Of a stretch of DNA of 14,064 bases, positions 10,203 to 14,064 are shown one piece after another. This stretch comes from Chrysochromulina tobinii. Taxonomy: Eukaryota > Haptophyta > Prymnesiales > Chrysochromulinaceae. The DNA is taken from positions 1 to 14,064 of the forward strand of contig JWZX01001335.1 in assembly GCA_001275005.1 (NCBI GenBank), read 5' to 3'. The position numbers were made by a program, and so were the translations under genes. Position 1 is the stretch's first letter. Every line of letters begins with the position of its first letter. The notes beneath the pieces were generated by a model. It did not search any database. It was given only the letters and a program-made list of their open reading frames with translations, and was not told the DNA's origin.

Positions 10203-10600
10203 TTTGCCGGAGACGGGTGTGGATAGCTTGGGGCCAATCTACAGTGAATATGAAACCTGTGAATCACGACGAAACCAACGAAGTTTTGGCATGCAACACG
10301 CGTTACATTTGAGCTTTGTGTGTGAGAGAGTGAGTTTAGACACCTAGTCAAGACCACCCTAAAGTACGTGTGCTGCTATGGGCCTCGTCAGTGTAGATCG
10401 GATATCTCGGCCTGTACATATTCGCCGTGTTTTACTAGTGGTGCGAAGTCTGTGTGTCTCAATGACCATGAAATAACCATGCTCGATAGCTCACTCACTC
10501 ATTCATCATCTTATCTGATACCCAGTTGGTGCCAGTTGGTCTCCGATACTGATCCCCTCTAGAGCGAGTCGCTCCGTCTCAACTACGTCTCAACTACGTC
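10203..10600. other. Intergenic gap: 3' flank of PH gene and 5' flank of giant ARM gene
   Basis: This stretch is visibly less GC-rich than its neighbours and has no convincing coding frame. It should hold the end of the PH-gene transcript and the promoter and leader of the giant gene, both on the minus strand. I see a short direct repeat CCAGTTGGT at 10522-10530 and 10532-10540 and a TCAC/TCAT-rich tract near 10490-10510. I see no canonical AATAAA signal and no clear TATA box on the minus strand. Confidence 0.6.
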
Positions 10601-10615
10601 TCAACTACGTCTCAA
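10576..10615. repeat. 11-bp tandem repeat, about 3.6 copies, over the PH-gene stop codon
   Basis: The unit GTCTCAACTAC (plus strand) repeats at 10576, 10587 and 10598, and a partial fourth copy runs from 10609 to 10615. The copies are identical. The TGA stop of the minus-strand PH gene (10601-10603) falls inside the third copy. Because 11 is not a multiple of three, gain or loss of copies upstream of the stop could shift the reading frame at the C-terminus. Confidence 0.9.
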
Positions 10616-11794
10616 CGGTCGATCGTCTCGAGGAGCTGGAGGAGTCGCGTGCGTGTCCTGTTGCCGCAAAATAACGGGCTGGCTGGCTGTCAGCCGACCC
10701 TTCGATTTGCTTCCCCTGCCGCTGCGCGGTGTCTCGTTTGGAAAATTCTGCTCGTGTGCGTGGAGCGACCCCTGCCCAGAATGGGCTTCCCGATCGTGTG
10801 TCTGCTTCAAGTTCTTCGAGACCGCGAGTGAGGCGCTCTCGATGGCCATCATCCATCGCGAGAGCTCCTCAGCCGAGTCGCACGCGAACTCGATGGTGGC
10901 GAGGATCGAGTCGGAAACGAAGAACTCATGGACAGTCAGCTCAAAGCAGTGGCTGAACAGCTCGGCTTCCGCGCCTCTATCAAAGATGGTTTGGCTGAGA
11001 ACCGATTGGCTCAGCGTGGCGCCTAGGACGGGCCATGCTCCGAGCAAGGGTGCGTCGAGCGATGAGCTCGTGAACTCGTGCAGGATGCCCTCGCACAGGA
11101 CGTAGTGGCCCTTGCGCCAGTTCCACGTCGCAATCTGCCCGCGCTTGTACATCTTCGCCGCGTATTGCAGCCGGTAGTCCCACGCTGCGTCGAGGCGTCC
11201 AAACTTGAGCTTTCCGCCGTCGGCCTGCGTGAGCAAGGTGTGCTTGAGAGTTTTCTCGCAATGCTCCATGCGCTCAACGTCGTCGTCGAATCGGCGCTGC
11301 CGCGCATCGCGCAACGCGTGACGGATGGTCGTCTTGGCAACGCGTTCACCGAGCGCCCACAAGATATCGCCATCGTCATGCTTGTGAGGGAACGTGCGTC
11401 TCCCATCTGGTATGCTGCACGAAAAAGTTCTCACCTCGGACGCAAGAGTGCGAATAAGGTTCTCCCTCGAGGCCTTCCGTTCGCGAAAATTATTGGATTG
11501 GCTCGACACGTTGCCCTGGCTATCGCTTTTGGACGAGCCACCCTTGTCGGGCTCTGCGGCTTTTTCGCCATCGCGATCGCGTGATCCTGTTCCATTAAGG
11601 ACCTTGACGACCCCACCAATGCTCTTGAGCTTGCGCCGTCTCAAGAGTGCCTGGTGAGCTTCCTTTGCACGGGCCTCGCTGGCCACCTCCTGGGCAAGGT
11701 CGTGTTTGGCCCGCTCAATCACCTCATCGAGAGGCGGCGCACAGTGCCGCAGCAACTCTCGCACTCGGGCCTCGGTACGTGAAACCACTTGCAT
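10601..11794 (-). CDS. PH-domain protein
   Basis: The frame gives 397 residues from the ATG at 11794. A pleckstrin-homology domain lies at about residues 213-324. It begins KRGQIATWNWRKGHYVL, fitting the usual K-x-G-x(n)-W-x-x-R/K-x-F/Y-V-L first two strands. It ends with the helix AEELSRWMMAIESA, with the near-invariant Trp at residue 314. Basic residues in the first loop (R, K, H) are compatible with phosphoinositide binding, so membrane association is possible but not shown. N-terminal to it are a charged helical region (residues about 1-60), a Ser/Asp/Lys-rich linker, and a second helical segment (about 150-200); the C-terminus is disordered-looking. I recognise no catalytic domain. The frame extends upstream to a GTG at 11887 and stays open to a TGA near 11936, so the start is uncertain. 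I chose 11794 as the first ATG, with A at -3. The neighbouring giant gene follows in the same orientation about 400 bp downstream. Confidence 0.8.
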   Translation of the reverse strand: MQVVSRTEARVRELLRHCAPPLDEVIERAKHDLAQEVASEARAKEAHQALLRRRKLKSIGGVVKVLNGTGSRDRDGEKAAEPDKGGSSKSDSQGNVSSQSNNFRERKASRENLIRTLASEVRTFSCSIPDGRRTFPHKHDDGDILWALGERVAKTTIRHALRDARQRRFDDDVERMEHCEKTLKHTLLTQADGGKLKFGRLDAAWDYRLQYAAKMYKRGQIATWNWRKGHYVLCEGILHEFTSSSLDAPLLGAWPVLGATLSQSVLSQTIFDRGAEAELFSHCFELTVHEFFVSDSILATIEFACDSAEELSRWMMAIESASLAVSKNLKQTHDREAHSGQGSLHAHEQNFPNETPRSGRGSKSKGRLTASQPVILRQQDTHATPPAPRDDRPLRRS

Positions 11795-11911
11795 CCTCTG
11801 CACCAGACCGGATGGCCCGGGATGCAGGCCGTGGGTAGGTACCGGAGAGACGCTCAAAGTGTGTTTTTGGAGCACGATGTTTAGCACACCCGTCGGAAAT
11901 CGGCATGCATT

Positions 11912-11922
11912 CCAATATAAAG
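11912..11922 (+). promoter_or_regulatory. CCAAT/TATA-like block between the divergent genes
   Basis: The plus strand reads CCAATATAAAG, a CCAAT overlapping TATAAAG, in the only A/T-rich patch of the 284-bp gap between the PH gene (minus) and the unknown gene (plus). It lies about 157 bases before the plus-strand ATG and about 120 bases before the PH ATG. The reverse strand also reads CTTTATATTGG, so it could serve either gene. Many protists use no TATA box, so this remains a candidate only. Confidence 0.3.
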
Positions 11923-12078
11923 AAATACATGAAAGTCATCCAAGCGCGACTCAGTGGATTGCATTTAATTAGTGGGGCCGCATGCAAATCTATGAAAAAG
12001 GTTCGTGAAGACATGTGGTAGAACCTCAAGCAGTTCCTCAAGCTGGCGAACGCTGATCGCAGCCAAAGGGAGGAGAGC

Positions 12079-13263
12079 ATGGAAAGGGATGAAGGTCTGA
12101 AAGAGGGTGAGGCAATCGATGTGTTGCGAAATGTACACCCAAAGGCAACCATCCTCGAGCTCCGTCAACGGTTCTGGGAGGTTAAGGCTGGAGGCAGCAA
12201 TGGAATACATGCATTGAGAGTCCAAGCCGGGGTCGTGAAGGTGGTGACGGCGACGGTGAAGGAGGAAGCGACGAGGGTGGCGGACTTGGTGGAGGTGGTG
12301 AGGGCGTCACCGCCGCCATCACCGTCGGCCTCGACGGACTTGGCCGAGTCTACCTCGTCGAACCTCGTCGATGAGGGGGTCTTTGCTGAGGAGGCGGCCT
12401 TCGCGTACGGCGACCTCCTCGGCCGCCTTGGCGAGCCCTTGCGCGACCTCATCGCCTCCGCCTTCCCCGATGCAATGGACGAGCAGGCTGCTGGTGTCAT
12501 GGAGAATGCCTTATACGCAGCCTTCCCCGAACCACCCGCCGCTCACGAGCTGCTCGCCAAGTCGCCGCCAGAGTGGCCGTGGTGGTGGGAAGTGGGCGAC
12601 TTGTCTGTCAACGGCAACCTCAAGGATGTCCTCGACCCACTCGCCTCCTTCCTCGTGCAAAATGGCTTCGGCAACGAGGCTGAGGAGCTCGTGGTGCACA
12701 TCCCCCCTTTCCAATCCATCGGAAACCATCCGCTCACGACTGCGCTCAAGCGCTTCCTCAAGAGCCATGCCGAGGAGACTCTTGCGGAGCGTCTTGAGTG
12801 CCTCTCTGCGAGGCGTGGCATCGAGAGCCATGCCAAGGGAGCCCCTTTGTGTTGCGGGGCGCGGCACGCCCAAAAGCCCGACGAGCGTCATGCGCGTCTC
12901 CTCATCGAGAGCCCATGTGACGTGCGCTCACCACAGCGCGAGTCGGCGGAGTTGCCTAATATGGACACGGGCTTTCGCTTCGGGATGGAGTGGAACGTCG
13001 AGGTGGTGACCGCGCTGCAGATCTTCCTCAAGAAACATGGCGCGGATGACCTCGAGATCACGCAGCGGATGGGCCTCAATGGCGACGCGCTCTTCAGCGT
13101 GTGCGCCAACGACCCGACAATCATGGCGCTTCAGGGCTTCCTCAACCGGCAGATGCTGCCCAGAATGATGTCGCTTCGGTACAAAGGGGCGCCGGAAGTC
13201 GTCACACCAGGACGTCTCGACGACTTGCCAAGTGCCCGGCACTTCGAATGGTTAGTTACATGA
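12079..13263 (+). CDS. Unknown protein with repeated 'FL' helix motif
   Basis: The frame gives 394 residues from an ATG in a good eukaryotic context (A at -3, G at +4). I do not recognise the family. Residues about 80-100 are Ser/Pro-rich. A short helical motif recurs: DPLASFLVQNGFGNEAEELV, TALKRFLKSHAEETLAERL, TALQIFLKKHGADDLE and MALQGFLNRQ. Three of the four follow a short Asn-containing turn such as IGNHP, ANDP or EWN. The first copy loosely resembles a LisH dimerisation motif, which I regard as weak. A tryptophan-rich patch (EWPWWWEVGDL) precedes it. The stretch at about residues 245-290 (Arg/Cys/His-rich) looks unlike the rest and could be an unrecognised intron. The same frame upstream, after a TAG at 12019-12021, reads NLKQFLKLANADRS, another possible copy of the motif, so the true 5' end may lie further upstream or the gene may be damaged. 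Confidence 0.6.
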   Translation: MERDEGLKEGEAIDVLRNVHPKATILELRQRFWEVKAGGSNGIHALRVQAGVVKVVTATVKEEATRVADLVEVVRASPPPSPSASTDLAESTSSNLVDEGVFAEEAAFAYGDLLGRLGEPLRDLIASAFPDAMDEQAAGVMENALYAAFPEPPAAHELLAKSPPEWPWWWEVGDLSVNGNLKDVLDPLASFLVQNGFGNEAEELVVHIPPFQSIGNHPLTTALKRFLKSHAEETLAERLECLSARRGIESHAKGAPLCCGARHAQKPDERHARLLIESPCDVRSPQRESAELPNMDTGFRFGMEWNVEVVTALQIFLKKHGADDLEITQRMGLNGDALFSVCANDPTIMALQGFLNRQMLPRMMSLRYKGAPEVVTPGRLDDLPSARHFEWLVT

Positions 13264-13782
13264 GGCATGCGAAGGCAAGGGGGATGGAGGCGTGCGGCGG
13301 TTCTGTGGACCAACCAAGCCAAAACGCAAGCGCACAGCCATGTACCCTCGCCGCTGCCTCGCTGTCCGATCCATGACGTCTGGTTGTCGCACGTCACATG
13401 CATCGTATCGGTTCAAAGACACGGGGCGCGCGCGGGAGGCGTCAGCAGCGTCCGTCCACGGTGAGCACGGGTGGACAGTTCATGGGACAGTTGCGCCAGT
13501 GTGAAACGTTCACCGTACGGTAGAGAGTTCACACACACCAACGTCCTAAGATTTCCGGAGCCAAGGAACCTCAACGGAACCGGGCCGACTCACAGCTGAC
13601 TCAGCAGATTTGCGCGCGCGACCAACGAAGCCAACACCCGATCAACCCCAGGCCTGCGTGACACAATGATGTAGGTCGGGTCGCAGCAGCATGTGCGTCG
13701 GGATGACGGTTCGGATGCACGCTCAATGAAGGGGACTGCCACGCCGAACGTACCCGAGGATGGGCTTCGCCCAGCGCCTCAC
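13264..13782. other. Intergenic gap between convergent genes
   Basis: Both flanking genes end here, so this stretch should carry their 3' untranslated regions and transcript ends. No reading frame in it looks like a protein of known type. I note the 10-bp perfect palindrome ACCGTACGGT at 13512-13521, a nearby direct repeat of GTTCAC (13508-13513 and 13527-13532), and the 11-bp palindrome GCTGACTCAGC at 13595-13605. The last matches a bZIP (AP-1/MARE-type) core but sits far from any visible promoter. I saw no canonical AATAAA. Confidence 0.5.
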
Positions 13783-14064
13783 TCACGCTTTAAGTTTGCG
13801 AACTCCCGTGCAGTGGCGCCGGTGGGTACCCAGGCCCGAAATGGTCTCAAAAGGGCGACCGCATACCTCGCATGGAAACTGGCCAAAAGCGTCCTGCAGC
13901 ACTGGGCCGGTCGCGCCGTTGCGATAACGAGAGCCGCAAGCGGAGCAGAGGGTGCCGCTGCCATTTGGGCCCGGTCCCTTGCCACTCGTCTCGTCTGCCT
14001 TGCACTCGCACCACTCGCAGCGCCACTGGCCGCCGTCGCAATCACGTGAGTGCATGCCCAACGC
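13783..14064 (-). CDS. GATA-type plus C2HC zinc-finger protein, 5' end outside or at window edge
   Basis: The C-terminal 90 or so residues are visible; the frame is open to the right edge. The first ATG inside the window is at 14055, so the protein could start there, but a longer N-terminus beyond the edge is equally possible. Numbered from that ATG, Cys13-x2-Cys16-x20-Cys37-x2-Cys40, with the context TLCSACGSRYRNG, matches the GATA-type finger. The 20-residue spacing resembles the plant GATA class that also carries a TIFY domain. A second finger follows: CEVCGRPF...GLGTHRRHC, with Cys62, Cys65, His78 and then His81 or Cys82, fitting C-x2-C-x12-H-x3-C. The protein ends VRKLKA then TGA. By family it would be a nuclear DNA-binding regulator; this is inferred, and protein-protein binding by either finger is an alternative. 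It converges on the unknown plus-strand gene. Confidence 0.72.
   Translation of the reverse strand, partial: ALGMHSRDCDGGQWRCEWCECKADETSGKGPGPNGSGTLCSACGSRYRNGATGPVLQDAFGQFPCEVCGRPFETISGLGTHRRHCTGVRKLKA

Noticed and set aside
11795-11887. A GTG start at 11887 for the PH-domain protein, adding 31 residues
   Set aside because: GTG is not a usual start in nuclear genes, and the added residues show no domain features. The ATG at 11794 is the first standard start, although an upstream exon remains possible.
12001-12021. A 21-base GT...AG intron removing the TAG before the plus-strand gene
   Set aside because: It is shorter than practically all known spliceosomal introns apart from rare ciliate-like cases, and it has no pyrimidine tract.
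11724-12225. Minus-strand frames spanning the divergent gap (11724-12152 and 11965-12225)
   Set aside because: They overlap the PH gene or the plus-strand gene in other frames, show no domain pattern and cross the A/T-rich promoter-like patch.
1-14064. Mobile element, CRISPR array, tRNA or rRNA genes
   Set aside because: I found no transposase or reverse-transcriptase motif, no terminal inverted repeats, no regular spacer array and no recognisable tRNA or rRNA sequence.

Overview
The window looks like nuclear DNA of a GC-rich protist or alga. It has very long, G/C-ending coding frames, an intron with GT-AG borders, lower-GC gaps, and eukaryote-type domains (armadillo repeats, EF-hands, a pleckstrin-homology fold, a GATA-type zinc finger). 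Nothing suggests bacterial operons, and I see no tRNA, rRNA, CRISPR or transposase gene. I cannot name the species.

Layout. Positions 1-10202 (minus strand) hold one giant gene. Its first exon (10202 to 6243) encodes about 1,320 residues of armadillo (ARM) repeats with an inserted coiled coil. A 206-bp intron (6242 to 6037) is followed by a second exon (6036 to 1) that stays open for about 2,012 codons and runs off the left edge. I translated the second exon codon by codon and met no stop. Exon 2 carries more ARM repeats, then two nearly identical 96-residue EF-hand-pair units, a Gly/Ser-rich linker, and a further long ARM solenoid that ends in a Gly/Pro-rich tail. The protein therefore has at least 3,330 residues and roughly 55-60 ARM-like repeats, with a calcium-binding cassette in the middle.

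Positions 10601-11794 (minus) encode a PH-domain protein about 400 bp upstream of the giant gene, in the same orientation; its stop codon lies inside an 11-bp tandem repeat. Positions 12079-13263 (plus) encode a protein of unknown function with a recurring 'FL' helix motif. It diverges from the PH gene across a short gap that holds a CCAAT/TATA-like block. Positions 13264-13782 are a non-coding gap between convergent genes. Positions 13783-14064 (minus) hold the 3' end of a gene joining a GATA-type zinc finger to a C2HC finger, cut by the right edge.

The four genes have no evident shared pathway. By family, the giant protein would be a protein-binding scaffold whose middle could respond to calcium, the PH protein a possible membrane-lipid binder, and the zinc-finger protein a possible transcription regulator. 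The main points of interest are the ARM/EF-hand architecture, the recent EF-hand duplication, and an intron built of degenerate repeats that contains a fragment of ARM-coding sequence.
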